64,000 nucleotides of DNA from Fen-1301 sp963786395 (GTDB taxonomy: Bacteria; Bacteroidota; Ignavibacteria; Ignavibacteriales; Ignavibacteriaceae), in contig CAWAZD010000004.1 in NCBI GenBank assembly GCA_963786395.1, forward strand, positions 124,001-188,000, read 5' to 3'. Below the pieces are notes generated by a model. It searched no databases, had not been told where the DNA came from, and was given only the letters and a program-made list of their open reading frames with translations. The position numbers and the translations under genes are program-made. This document shows positions 53,340 through 62,872 of the stretch, piece by piece. How positions within the stretch are numbered: the first letter of the stretch is position 1; every line of letters begins with the position of its first letter.

Positions 53340-54611
53340 TTAAATACGCTCCTCGACAATTTCAGCTGCGGGGTATTTCTTAATATAGGCATTATAGAAC
53401 AACATTAAAATAGTTGTTACTATTCCTATGCACATTAAAACCAGAAAGATCATAGAGGGCTGATTAGATTCCTTTGCAAAAGTTTTATATAACCATCCTC
53501 CAAGAGTTCCACCCAGAGCCCAACCGATTGCTATAGGAAGAAATGCAAATCCCTGAAATAATGCAGCCTGACCTTTAGGAGCAAGGTCAGCAATATATTC
53601 ATAATATCGCGGAGCCTGGGTCTGTTCTCCAATAGAAAAGATAACCATACCAGCAATTATCATGGTAATTGAAGGATGAATCATGATAAATCCCCAGGCT
53701 AAAATGGTAAAAGCAAATCCAATTATAATAGCAGTTATTGGTGAAATGTTTTTAGTTAACCGGTTTATTACAAGTTGTAATAAAATTATGCCCCATGCAT
53801 CAACCGATTCAATTATTTCAAACGGGGCGTCTTTGGATATAAAATCAGTAAGGTAAAATGGTATAACAATAAAAATCTGCCAGAACATTAACCAGTAAAG
53901 AGAGAAAATAAGCAGGAAGATAATAAAGCGAAAACGCTTAAGCACAAGTCCCATATTTTTTAATACTTCAGGTAATGATTTTTTATCAATTGTACCTTCA
54001 GGGATGGGTTCTTTATAAAAGACCAGTGTAGTAATAAACATTAATGTGCAGCTAATAGCAGAGACCATATAAACTGCCTGGATGCTAATAGAATTACGCA
54101 CTAAAAAAGCAATCAACGGACCAATAGCAGCGCCTATGTTCACTAACCAATAATAGATAGCGTAACCGAGGGATTTTGATTCAGGTTTTGAAGTGAGAGC
54201 TATTGTTCCCAGAACACTTGGTTTAATAAATGATCCACCGATTGCAGTGAAGATTAGAATGATAGACAAAAACAGAAACAAATGCCCCTGATATAAACCT
54301 GAAAAGGCAGGCATTCCAGTAGATCCAATCAGGAAATAACCAATCGCCAGAACAAAGAAAGCAAAACTAAATGCCTTCCTAAAGCCATATTTATCAGCCA
54401 GTGCACCTGCAAAAATAGGAAGGAAATAAATTAAACCACCGAAAATGGAGGATAATTGTCCTGCCTGTATTTCGTTAAACTTTAATGTATTCCTAAGGAA
54501 AATACTTAAAATAGTGGCTTGTCCGTAATAAGCTAATCTTTCGAACAGCTCCATTATGTTTGCGACCCAGAATGATTGGTGGAACTGTGCTCTTATAGTG
54601 GAAATACTCAA
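53340..54611 (-). CDS. MFS transporter, POT/oligopeptide-like
   Basis: 423 residues, about 12 membrane segments. N-terminal FWVANIMELFERLAYYG is the POT-family E-x-x-E-R-x-x-Y-Y-G helix 1, and DKYGFRKAF is the MFS loop 2-3 motif. Peptide or small-solute symport is expected. It is shorter than typical POT proteins (about 480-500). Located after the tyrosine-catabolism genes, so it might bring in peptides or aromatic substrates; that is inference. Confidence 0.85.
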   Translation of the reverse strand: MSISTIRAQFHQSFWVANIMELFERLAYYGQATILSIFLRNTLKFNEIQAGQLSSIFGGLIYFLPIFAGALADKYGFRKAFSFAFFVLAIGYFLIGSTGMPAFSGLYQGHLFLFLSIILIFTAIGGSFIKPSVLGTIALTSKPESKSLGYAIYYWLVNIGAAIGPLIAFLVRNSISIQAVYMVSAISCTLMFITTLVFYKEPIPEGTIDKKSLPEVLKNMGLVLKRFRFIIFLLIFSLYWLMFWQIFIVIPFYLTDFISKDAPFEIIESVDAWGIILLQLVINRLTKNISPITAIIIGFAFTILAWGFIMIHPSITMIIAGMVIFSIGEQTQAPRYYEYIADLAPKGQAALFQGFAFLPIAIGWALGGTLGGWLYKTFAKESNQPSMIFLVLMCIGIVTTILMLFYNAYIKKYPAAEIVEERI

Positions 54612-54666
54612 GATTCTCTCTTTAATTAAAATGATTTAATAAATATATGAAACTGTAATAACTTAA

Positions 54667-55008
54667 TCAGGACTTAAAACTATCAACGGCAGAATCGGTA
54701 TCCGGATACATTTTAAATATTTCCGATATCCTGGTAATATCAAGAAGTACCTTTGCATCATCATGAATTGAAGCCAGTTTCAGGTTCCCGTTTGATTTAG
54801 TTATTTGTTTGAGGGAATTTACCAGAACCCCAAGGAAAGTTGAATCGATAAATTCACATGGTTTCATATTGATAATAATTTTATTAGATCCTTTATCAAT
54901 ATCCTCCTGAATAAACTTTCTAAACTCCTCTGCTTCTCTGTAAGTAGCCCTTTCAATATTAATATTTTCAATTACTATATCCCCACGGGTTTCTTTTTCA
55001 AAGTTCAT
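54667..55008 (-). CDS. STAS-domain anti-sigma-factor antagonist
   Basis: 113 residues, single STAS domain with the phosphorylatable Ser in CEFIDSTFLGVLVNSLK. Like SpoIIAA/RsbV, it should be regulated by phosphorylation from a Ser kinase and PP2C phosphatase, neither of which is in the window. Begins 10 nt after acetoacetyl-CoA synthetase. Confidence 0.87.
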   Translation of the reverse strand: MNFEKETRGDIVIENINIERATYREAEEFRKFIQEDIDKGSNKIIINMKPCEFIDSTFLGVLVNSLKQITKSNGNLKLASIHDDAKVLLDITRISEIFKMYPDTDSAVDSFKS

Positions 55009-55018
55009 GTTTGGTCCA

Positions 55019-56980
55019 TTATATAGTTAAAGCATTTATATTGTAAAATTGGGATAAAGATTCGGGATTTGCAAGAGCATCTTTATTTTCTACGGGTTCG
55101 CCGTGAATTATTTTTGTAACCGCAATTTCCACTTTTTTACCGCTAATTGTCCTTGGAATATCAGTAACCTGTATAATTTTTGAAGGAACGTGCCTTTGAG
55201 TGGTTTGATTTTTTATATTTTGCTTAATTCTATCGCTCAGTTCACTGGTTAATAATCTGTTACCTCTTAAAACAACAAACATTACTACGCGGATATCATT
55301 TTCCCATTTCTGTCCAATAACGAGACTATCAACAACTTCTTCCATTTGTTCAACCACCCTGTAAATTTCTGAAGTGCCTATCCTAATGCCTCCCGGTTTT
55401 AAAGTAGCATCAGATCTTCCATAAACAATAACACCTCCTGTATTTGTAATTTTAATGTAATCACCGTGTCTCCAGATGCCTGGATAATTATTGAAGTAAG
55501 CATTTCTGTATTTACTTCCTTCAGGATCATTCCAGAAACTAACAGGCATTGACGGGAAAGGCTCTGTACAGACTAATTCTCCCTTACCATTTAAAACAGG
55601 TTCCCCTGAATCATCAAATGCCTCAACCTTCATACCCAATCCCCTGCATTGAATTTCCCCTTCATAAACAGGTAAAACAGGGCATCCTAACATAAAGCAG
55701 GAAATAATATCTGTTCCACCTGATATTGATGAAAGTTGAAGATCCTGTTTTACATTCTTATAAATCCAATGAAAACTTTCTTCAGGTAAAGGGGATCCGG
55801 TAGACAATATAGTTCTTAAAGAAGAAAGGTTAAATTCATTTTGGGGAACCAGGCCCGCTTTTTCACAAATTGAAATAAACCTGGGAGATGTACCGAATAT
55901 TGTAATTCTATTATCCTCAATTATTTTCCATAGAATTTTGATATTGGGATGAGATGGACTACCGTCATAAAGATAAACAGTTGCACCAATTTGAAGAGAA
56001 CTAATCAGCCAATTCCACATCATCCATCCGCAGGTAGTGAAATATGTAATAATATCGTGTCTTGAAAGATTTGTATGCAGTGAATGTTCTTTGAAATGCT
56101 GAAGCAGTGTTCCGCCTGCACCGTGAACAATACATTTAGGGATTCCGGTAGTACCTGAAGAATACATGATGTAAACAGGGTGATTAAATGGAAACTGCTC
56201 AAATACTAATGGTTCGGCCCTATTACAAATAAGAGAGTTAAAATATATTATTCTTTGATCAATATTAAATTCATTACTACTATCATCTTTTAAATCTGAA
56301 AATTCTTTTACAAGTATTGTTTTTTCGAGACCCGGTATTTTATCTGTAATGAGTTTTATTTTTTCTGAGCAGTTTATTTTTTTACCATTATAATAATAAC
56401 TCTCTATTGCGATCAGAATCTTTGGTTTTATTTGACCAAACCTGTCAAGCACACCCTGATAACCGAAATCCGGAGAACAGGATGACCATATAGCGCCAAT
56501 ACTTGTTACAGCAAGCATGGCTATAACAGCTTCAGGAATATTTGTAATAAAACCTGCTACCCTATCCCCTTTCCGAACTCCTATTTTCTTCAGGTTGAAT
56601 GCAACTGAAGCGGTCAATTCATATAATTCATTATATGTAATTTTAATATCAGGGAAATTTTCTCTTGATGAAATAATGGCAATATTGGAATCCCGGTATT
56701 TAAGCAGGTTTTCCGCAAAGTTAAGTTTAGCACCATCAAACCAAACTGAACCGGGCATTGATTTATTTTTTAATACAGTTGTGTATTTATGAGAATGAAT
56801 AATCCCCGAGATTACCCATATCGATTTCCAGAATTCTTCAATATCGGTTATAGACCATGCATACAGATCGTTGTAGTTTTTAAAGGAAGACCCGTTTACC
56901 TGTTCTGCATACTTCATAAATGCATGCATATTTGAATGAGCAATTCTTTCTTCTGATGGGACCCATAAAGGAGATTTCAA
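55019..56980 (-). CDS. Acetoacetyl-CoA synthetase
   Basis: 653 residues. TTG start at 56980 with AAGGAG a few bases upstream. N-terminal ACS-like region (SVWFDGAKLNFAENLL), IGAIWSSCSPDFG, AMP motif IMYSSGTTGIPKCIVHGAGG, WMMWNWLIS and PGGIRIGTSEIYRVVE. The SSCSPDFG block is characteristic of acetoacetate-CoA ligase (AacS) as opposed to acetyl-CoA synthetase. In this operon it would activate the acetoacetate released by fumarylacetoacetase. Confidence 0.92.
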   Translation of the reverse strand: MKSPLWVPSEERIAHSNMHAFMKYAEQVNGSSFKNYNDLYAWSITDIEEFWKSIWVISGIIHSHKYTTVLKNKSMPGSVWFDGAKLNFAENLLKYRDSNIAIISSRENFPDIKITYNELYELTASVAFNLKKIGVRKGDRVAGFITNIPEAVIAMLAVTSIGAIWSSCSPDFGYQGVLDRFGQIKPKILIAIESYYYNGKKINCSEKIKLITDKIPGLEKTILVKEFSDLKDDSSNEFNIDQRIIYFNSLICNRAEPLVFEQFPFNHPVYIMYSSGTTGIPKCIVHGAGGTLLQHFKEHSLHTNLSRHDIITYFTTCGWMMWNWLISSLQIGATVYLYDGSPSHPNIKILWKIIEDNRITIFGTSPRFISICEKAGLVPQNEFNLSSLRTILSTGSPLPEESFHWIYKNVKQDLQLSSISGGTDIISCFMLGCPVLPVYEGEIQCRGLGMKVEAFDDSGEPVLNGKGELVCTEPFPSMPVSFWNDPEGSKYRNAYFNNYPGIWRHGDYIKITNTGGVIVYGRSDATLKPGGIRIGTSEIYRVVEQMEEVVDSLVIGQKWENDIRVVMFVVLRGNRLLTSELSDRIKQNIKNQTTQRHVPSKIIQVTDIPRTISGKKVEIAVTKIIHGEPVENKDALANPESLSQFYNINALTI

Positions 56981-56993
56981 CCTGACTCCTTTG

Positions 56994-57146
56994 TTAATTT
57001 AAGAACTGAAATGGATAGTGCTCCTTTCCAGGCGAATTGAATATCATTATTTTGAAGAGCACATTTAACTGAGAATGGGAAACTCCACCTAATAATAATT
57101 TATGAACTTCCTGAAGCGATATATCTTTTGGCTCAACAGAAATCAT
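56994..57146 (-). pseudogene. Short ORF, possible remnant of a flavin-reductase-like gene
   Basis: Start ATG 57146 overlaps the fah stop (ATGA). It encodes 50 residues beginning MISVEPKDISLQEVHKLLLG; the first 22 residues resemble the start of flavin reductase-family proteins (usually 'dPkd...hklllGgVaPRPIa'), then the match is lost at GGVS. The rest looks non-homologous and the frame stops just before the acetoacetyl-CoA synthetase gene. An internal deletion of a former gene is possible; a real micro-protein cannot be excluded. Confidence 0.35.
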
Positions 57147-58165
57147 TTTATTGATTTCTTTTTTGATAGAATAGACAATTCATTATTGGTTTTTACAATT
57201 TTGTTTTTGAGTATTCCCAATCCTGTTATTTCCAATTCAATTTCATCACCATTTTTTAACCAGACAGGAGTAAAAGTTTCGCCCTTAGCTTTAGCTTCCA
57301 AATCCCATGTGCCATTAAGTTCAAGGTAACATCCGGTACCAACAGTTCCAGACCCGATCACATCACCGGGGTATAATTCTACCCCATAGGATGCCCGTTC
57401 TATAATTTCTGCAAAAGTCCAGTTCATATCTTTCATATTACCATGGGATACAAGTTTACCATTGTGTTTGGCGGTCATTCTAAGGCTGTAATTATTTCCG
57501 AAATCTGTTTTAATAAGTTTATCATCAAGTTCATCCGGAGTTACAAGCCAGGGACCAATGCTTGTTGCAAAGTCCTTTCCTTTTGCGGGACCAAGATTAA
57601 GTTTCATTTCATCCATTTGGAGAACACGAGCTGAAAAGTCATTCATAACCATAAAACCTGCTATATAATTATCTGCATCTTTAACGGAAATGTTCTTACC
57701 TTTTTTCCCAATTACTATTGCAGATTCAAGTTCAAAGTCTAAATGACGGAGATGATCCTCTTCGACAGGAATATCTCCTTCTCCAAATATGGTGTTGTGG
57801 TTCGTAAAATAAAATACCGGAAACTGATCAAATTCAGGAATCATTTCCACTCCCCTGTTTCTTCTTGCAGTGGCAACATGCTGCCTGAATGCATAGGCAT
57901 CCCTGCATGATGTAGGATGAGGGACCGGAGCAATCATCTTATAAGTATTTTCATGAAGCGCAGAATGGATCCTTCCCTGAATCACTGCATTATTTACTTT
58001 TCGGGCAAGATATAAAACCTCTTCTTCACCTTTTAGCAAATCAGCCATTTTTGTTGGAAGCTTAAGATTTAATTGTTTACCGCTTTCCATTAAATCATAA
58101 ACTTTATTTTCGTACAAGAGACCTGTACGTTCTTCATTTCCATAAAGAAATGATACTAATTTCAT
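57143..58165 (-). CDS. Fumarylacetoacetate hydrolase family protein
   Basis: 340 residues. FAH metal ligands in LDFELESAIVIGKKG (E-x-E) and VMNDFSAR (Asp), with HNTIFGEGDIP and IGSGTVGTGCYLEL. Closest to the bacterial two-domain fumarylacetoacetases acting last in tyrosine breakdown to give fumarate and acetoacetate. Flanked by the aminotransferase upstream and acetoacetyl-CoA synthetase downstream. Its stop overlaps the small ORF start. Confidence 0.9.
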   Translation of the reverse strand: MKLVSFLYGNEERTGLLYENKVYDLMESGKQLNLKLPTKMADLLKGEEEVLYLARKVNNAVIQGRIHSALHENTYKMIAPVPHPTSCRDAYAFRQHVATARRNRGVEMIPEFDQFPVFYFTNHNTIFGEGDIPVEEDHLRHLDFELESAIVIGKKGKNISVKDADNYIAGFMVMNDFSARVLQMDEMKLNLGPAKGKDFATSIGPWLVTPDELDDKLIKTDFGNNYSLRMTAKHNGKLVSHGNMKDMNWTFAEIIERASYGVELYPGDVIGSGTVGTGCYLELNGTWDLEAKAKGETFTPVWLKNGDEIELEITGLGILKNKIVKTNNELSILSKKKSIK

Positions 58166-58305
58166 TTTAACTCCAATTATTTGTCGTTGTCATCAAGGAT
58201 ATTATGATCCTTTCCATTTTAGGATATATTACCGGATTTTCGAATTACCTAACTTTTAATACCCGGGTTTTATTTTTGTGAAATATAGTGAGCTTGCTCT
58301 TAATA

Positions 58306-59412
58306 TTATGCTTTTTCTTTTAAAGCCGGATATATTTCTTCAATTATATTAAGAGCGAAATCAGTTTCATCTTTTGTCCCTGAATTGATTCTGATTCCAT
58401 TACGAATTCCAAAAGAATTAACCGGTCTTAGAATTAAACCTCTTTCAAGGCATAGGTTATTAAAATCAAGCATAAATTGTTCTGTTGGCAATATCATAAG
58501 ATAGAAATTAGCATAGGTAGGTATATATTCAATTCCCAGTTGATCAAATTTCTTTTTCATCTTTCTCAAAGAATATTCATTTATTTTAACTGTTTCCCGA
58601 AGAAAATCATCATCCTCAAGAGCAGCTATTGCTGCAACCTGGGCAAGATAGTTAGGTTCAAAGGGAAGTTTTACTTTATACATTTCTTTTATAAGATATT
58701 CCTGCGCTACTGCAAATCCGACTCTTAATCCGGCAAGTCCATATGCTTTGGATAGAGTTCTGAGGACAATAAGATTTTCAAGATCATATTCTAATCCATT
58801 AGGAGCTCTGGGATTTGATTCGGCATAAAGAGTATAAGCTTCATCCAGGATGATTAGTACATTGTTAGGAACCAGTTTAATAAAGTCTTCAAATTCCCTT
58901 TTGGAGAACATAGTTCCGGTAGGGTTATTTGGGTTAGAGAGATAAATAATCTTTGTTCTGTAATTTACCGCAGATGCGATTGCCTCAAGGTCAAAGGAAT
59001 ATTTTTTCATTGGGATATAGTGAGATTTCCTTCCATATTTATCTGCATTAACATACCAGCCAATAAATGTACCCTCAGAAGTAATTATTTCATCTGCATC
59101 ACTACTAAACGCCGTTATAATATATTGAAGAATAGAATCTGATCCTGCACAGGTTACTATCTGTTCGGGTTTTTTATTTATTTTATTTGCAATTGCGTGA
59201 ACAAGCTCATAGGCCGAAGGATTTGTATAACGATGTAGTTGATTAACATTATTGATAATTGCTTCAATAGCTTTTGGGGAAGGTCCAAGAGGATTCTCAT
59301 TGGATGCAAGTTTTACAATTTTAGTAAGACCTTTTTCCCGCGCGAGTTCTTCGATAGGTTTTCCTGCCTTATAAGGAATCAGTTTTTGTATATGATCAGG
59401 AATTTGTATCAT
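58306..59412 (-). CDS. Class I/II aminotransferase, HisC-like (probable aromatic aminotransferase)
   Basis: 368 residues. HisC-type fold with KLASNENPLGPSPKA, YLSNPNNPTGTMF, ILDEAYTLY and PLP Lys in LRTLSKAYGLAGLRVGF. Sequence alone says HisC family, but no his genes are near. It sits between hmgA and fah, where an enzyme converting tyrosine to 4-hydroxyphenylpyruvate is needed, and many HisC-like enzymes accept aromatic amino acids. Confidence 0.88.
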   Translation of the reverse strand: MIQIPDHIQKLIPYKAGKPIEELAREKGLTKIVKLASNENPLGPSPKAIEAIINNVNQLHRYTNPSAYELVHAIANKINKKPEQIVTCAGSDSILQYIITAFSSDADEIITSEGTFIGWYVNADKYGRKSHYIPMKKYSFDLEAIASAVNYRTKIIYLSNPNNPTGTMFSKREFEDFIKLVPNNVLIILDEAYTLYAESNPRAPNGLEYDLENLIVLRTLSKAYGLAGLRVGFAVAQEYLIKEMYKVKLPFEPNYLAQVAAIAALEDDDFLRETVKINEYSLRKMKKKFDQLGIEYIPTYANFYLMILPTEQFMLDFNNLCLERGLILRPVNSFGIRNGIRINSGTKDETDFALNIIEEIYPALKEKA

Positions 59413-59424
59413 AGTTAAATTGAG

Positions 59425-60604
59425 TTATTTTTTATCGAGCCAGGAACTTGAATAATCTCCAGCCATTGTTTCTTTTACATTGTTAGTAACTCTAAGAGGA
59501 TTAAAAGTATCTATCATTATAGCATATTCATCTGTTTCCTTTTTCCCTATAGATGCTTCAGTTTTTCCGGGCTGTGGTCCATGGGGAATACCCATTGGGT
59601 GGAGTGTAATTGATCCTTCTTGCACACCTGTCCTTGACATAAAATCACCATGCACATAATATAAAACTTCATCACTGTCTACATTGGAATGATAATATGG
59701 TGCAGGAATTGAATCGGGATGGAAATCAAATAGCCTTGGCACAAAATTACACAGAACAAAATGCTGCGTTGTAAATACAAGATGTATTGGAGGTGGAAGA
59801 TGAAGCTTTCCAACCTTTGGTGCAAATTCTTTTATATTAAATGTATATGGATACAAAAATCCATCCCATCCTACAACATCAAACGGATGATGCGGAAGTC
59901 GGTAATCAAAATACCTGTTCTGCACTTTGAGAATTAGTTGAAAGTTGCCTTGTTTATCAATTGGCTGCATAAACTGAGGTGGTTTGAAATCACGTTCATA
60001 ATAAGGAGCATCTTCTCGTAATTGACCATATTCATTCCTATAATGGACTGGTATTTCAAATGGAGTATCGGATTCAACTATAAATAATTTATTATCATTG
60101 TTGCTTATTAAATTTCATTTGGTAAGTTGTCCCTTTGGGAACTACAATATAGTCCCACTGCTCAAACGGTAGTATGCCATACTCTGAAATAAAATCACCG
60201 CTTCCATGATGAACAAATATTACTTCATGCGCAAAGCTGTTCCGGAAGAAAATATCAGTATCTTCATTAGGATGTGCAGTCGAAATAGTAATATGATCAT
60301 TCTTAAGAAAATCATTCCGGGAGGTGAGGAAATTTCCGCCGGATTGTTTTTTATCAGTAAAGAAATGATAATACTGAAGCGGTGCATTTTGCCAGACTTC
60401 AGAGGAATCTTTTAAGAAACGTGAGGTTAATTCACCTATGCTTTCAACTTGCGGAGGCATATAAATATGATATTTGTTTGAATATATTCCGGAGAATCCC
60501 TTTGTACTGAACAGTTCTTCCCGGTATAAAGATTTTCCATCCTCCTTATAAAAAGTAGTATGTCTTTTCGGAGGAACTTTACCAAGTTTTACATAATATG
60601 GCAT
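59425..60604 (-). CDS. hmgA: Homogentisate 1,2-dioxygenase, interrupted by a +1 frameshift
   Basis: First frame (60604-60095) is the N-terminal cupin (MPYYVKLGKVPPKRHTTF, HEVIFVHHGSGDF, VPKGTTYQMKF) and stops after FNKQQ. The next frame continues NDNKLFIVESDTPFEIPVHYRNEYGQ-like sequence into the catalytic cupin (YYHSNVDSDEVLYYVHG, IPHGPQPG; His-Glu-His iron ligands). One base too many lies between about 60095 and 60115, for example one A of the aataagc stretch. Joined length about 392. Opens the homogentisate ring to maleylacetoacetate. Confidence 0.88.
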
Positions 60605-60606
60605 AT

Positions 60607-61729
60607 TTATTTTTCCTTATCGAAATTTCCTCTAAGCTGCTGATCTCTTTCAATTGATTCAAATAGTGACTGGAAGTTTCCCTGACCAAATCCTTCCGCT
60701 CCTTTTCTTCTTTGTATGATTTCATAGAAAAATGTTGGACGGTCACCCACGGGTTTTGTAAATAACTGTAGAAGATAGCCTTTCCCTTCTGTATCACAGA
60801 GTATCCCTAATTTCTTCAACGCTGAAATATCTTCAGTAATATCCCGGTTTCTTTTCACGAAGAGTCTCATAATATGTATCAGGAGGAGGTGTTAGAAACT
60901 CTACTCCATTTTCTTTAAGATTTTTAATTGTTGTAATAATATCATCAGTGGTAATAGCTATATGCTGAATGCCTGAGCCCTGATATTCATCAATATATTC
61001 TTCAATCTGTGATTTTTTCTTTCCTTCAAATGGTTCATTTATCGGATTCTTAACCGGTGCTCCATCAGATGATCTTACTACTTTAGATATTAAAGCAGAG
61101 TATTGAGTGGAAATATCACCGGCACCGAATTCAATAAATGTTTCAAAGTTAAGTGATTTATTGAGATAATTTTCCCAAAGATTAAGCTCATTTATCCTTA
61201 CATTACCAACAATGTGATCAATTTCCTTAAGTCCGCTATCCAAATTTTTAACTTCAATTTTCTGTATTGGTTTTCCGAAACCAGGTTTGAATAATCCCCT
61301 GTATTTATCCCTGTTAATGAAAACTATTTCCGCATCATCATATAGTTTTATGGCTGCCTCTTCAACTATACCATTATCATCCTTAAATTCTTTCGGATTT
61401 CTTACCGGGATTCCTCCATTTTTAATTGCGGTATCAAATGCGGTTTTCACATCCCTAACTTTCAGGGACCATCTTTTGACACCTTCGCCGTGCCTTTCAA
61501 CAAAGGAAGAGACCTCATAATTAGATGGATTAGTCGCTGAGGTAAGGACAATCTGGATTTGATTTTTAACCATGTAATATGAAGATATATCCCTTACTCC
61601 GGTTTCGTGTCCTGAATATGCTACGTTCTCAAACCCAAGAGCTTTAGCATGCCAATAGGCCCACATTTTAGCTGAACCAACATAAAATTCAACAAAATCA
61701 TAACCAACTATACCCAAAGAATTCTGCAT
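60607..61729 (-). CDS. hppD: 4-hydroxyphenylpyruvate dioxygenase, interrupted by a +1 frameshift
   Basis: First frame (61729-60833) has both vicinal-oxygen-chelate halves, with iron His in LKEIDHIVGNV and SGIQHIAITTDDI, then goes out of frame at YYETLREK. The second frame gives GILCDTEGKGYLLQLFTKPVGDRPTFFYEIIQRRKG (third ligand Glu) and GFGQGNFQSLFESIERDQ. Removing one A from the AAAA run (plus-strand tttt 60852-60855) gives TLRERNRDITED, a continuous HPPD of about 373 residues. First enzyme of the homogentisate route. Two bases from hmgA. Confidence 0.9.
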
Positions 61730-61880
61730 AAAATTCTCCTTTACCAGTTAAGGTAAGAATAGTTATAAATATTATTCTGTTGGAATATATAATAAATCAG
61801 TGATGGGTAGGTGTGACCATTGATATCCCTTAACGGCTGAACTGTCTAGGATATATTGAATTAGATATTTTCGATTCTTA

Positions 61881-62600
61881 TCATTTTATACTGTCTAAAA
61901 GCATAAAATTATTAGGATTTGAAAGTGCAGTTTTATTGAAGTTCTTCTCTTTAAACTCACATAGTTTTAATACAGGACAGACAGGGCATTTAGGATTTGA
62001 TGGTTTACATACTTCTCTTCCAAGCCTTATAAGATTAGTATGAAATTGATGAGCAATTCCTTTAGGCATGCTCCCATTTATTATAAATGATGTTTTATCA
62101 GGAGTGGCTGTTTTAACAATACCAATCCTATTCGTTATTCTTTGAACATGGGTATCAACCGGGCATACATTTCGTCTTAAAGAAAACAGGAGCACACAAT
62201 TTGCAGTTTTAATTCCTATTCCTTTATACGAAGTGAGTTCTTTAATAATATTACTATTATCGAGTTCATATAGATGATCTAATGTTATTTTATTATATGA
62301 AGTTAATAAAGATATAAGAATGTGCTTTATAGCTATAGATTTCTGTCCTCCTAATCCTGCTATTCTAATTAATGCTTTTATCTTATTTGCTGAGAGTTTT
62401 GCTATCTCATCCCAGGATATTGCGGCTGATTTAAGACTAAGAAATGCTTTATAAGAGTTCTTGTCATTTGTATTCTGAGATAGAATAGTGCCTATAAGCA
62501 TACCTACCGGATCCGGAGGATGCTCCGGTCTTGGTGGCACGCCATAGAATTTAATCAGTAACTTGTTTATCCTTAATATTTTATTCCTCACAATTTCCAT
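61881..62600 (-). CDS. nth: Endonuclease III-like HhH-GPD DNA glycosylase
   Basis: 239 residues. IGTILSQNTNDKNSYKAFLSL, HhH with catalytic Lys (SYKGIGIKTANCVLLFSLRR), catalytic Asp in VCPVDTHVQRITNRIG and a C-terminal 4Fe-4S cysteine pattern (VCKPSNPKCPVCPVLKLC). Removes oxidised pyrimidines. Some divergence from classical Nth in the N-terminal part, so a paralogous type is possible. Divergent from glmM-like gene. Confidence 0.85.
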   Translation of the reverse strand: MEIVRNKILRINKLLIKFYGVPPRPEHPPDPVGMLIGTILSQNTNDKNSYKAFLSLKSAAISWDEIAKLSANKIKALIRIAGLGGQKSIAIKHILISLLTSYNKITLDHLYELDNSNIIKELTSYKGIGIKTANCVLLFSLRRNVCPVDTHVQRITNRIGIVKTATPDKTSFIINGSMPKGIAHQFHTNLIRLGREVCKPSNPKCPVCPVLKLCEFKEKNFNKTALSNPNNFMLLDSIK

Positions 62601-62732
62601 AAAATTGCCATTATACAGTAAAGTAAAATTAAAGCTTTTTCATGATAAATGACCAAATTCCAAAAATAAAAGTGGCATATCCACATGAACACCGTCTAAA
62701 CGCCTGCTTAACACTGCCTATTCCCTCCCCGA

Positions 62733-62821
62733 ATACAGACACCATACACCCGCGATACACAAATGATACAGAAAAGACACAGAATCGATACTTTAATTTA
62801 TACAGAAAGCATACAGATATG
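62733..62821. repeat. Eight 11-bp phased repeats of ATACA
   Basis: ATACA-type starts at 62733, 62744, 62755, 62766, 62777 (acaca), 62788 (atact), 62800 and 62811: spacing 11,11,11,11,11,12,11. Lies 52 bp upstream of the GlmM-like start, in the gap 62601-62872 divergent from nth. No gene or hairpin is apparent. Either a phased protein-binding array or a degenerate minisatellite. Confidence 0.8.
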
Positions 62822-62872
62822 TTGCTGTTTTTTCATATTTTAAAACTTAGATTTAAATAATCCGGAGAATGA

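Noticed and set aside
1407..60870. Programmed +1 frameshifting as the common cause of the six split genes
   Set aside because: The junctions share no slippery codon pair, stop context or downstream structure; simple one-base insertion in homopolymers explains them better.
62642..62860. 72-residue plus-strand reading frame upstream of the GlmM-like gene
   Set aside because: It spans the 11-bp repeat array, has odd composition and no recognisable domain; the repeat explains its openness.
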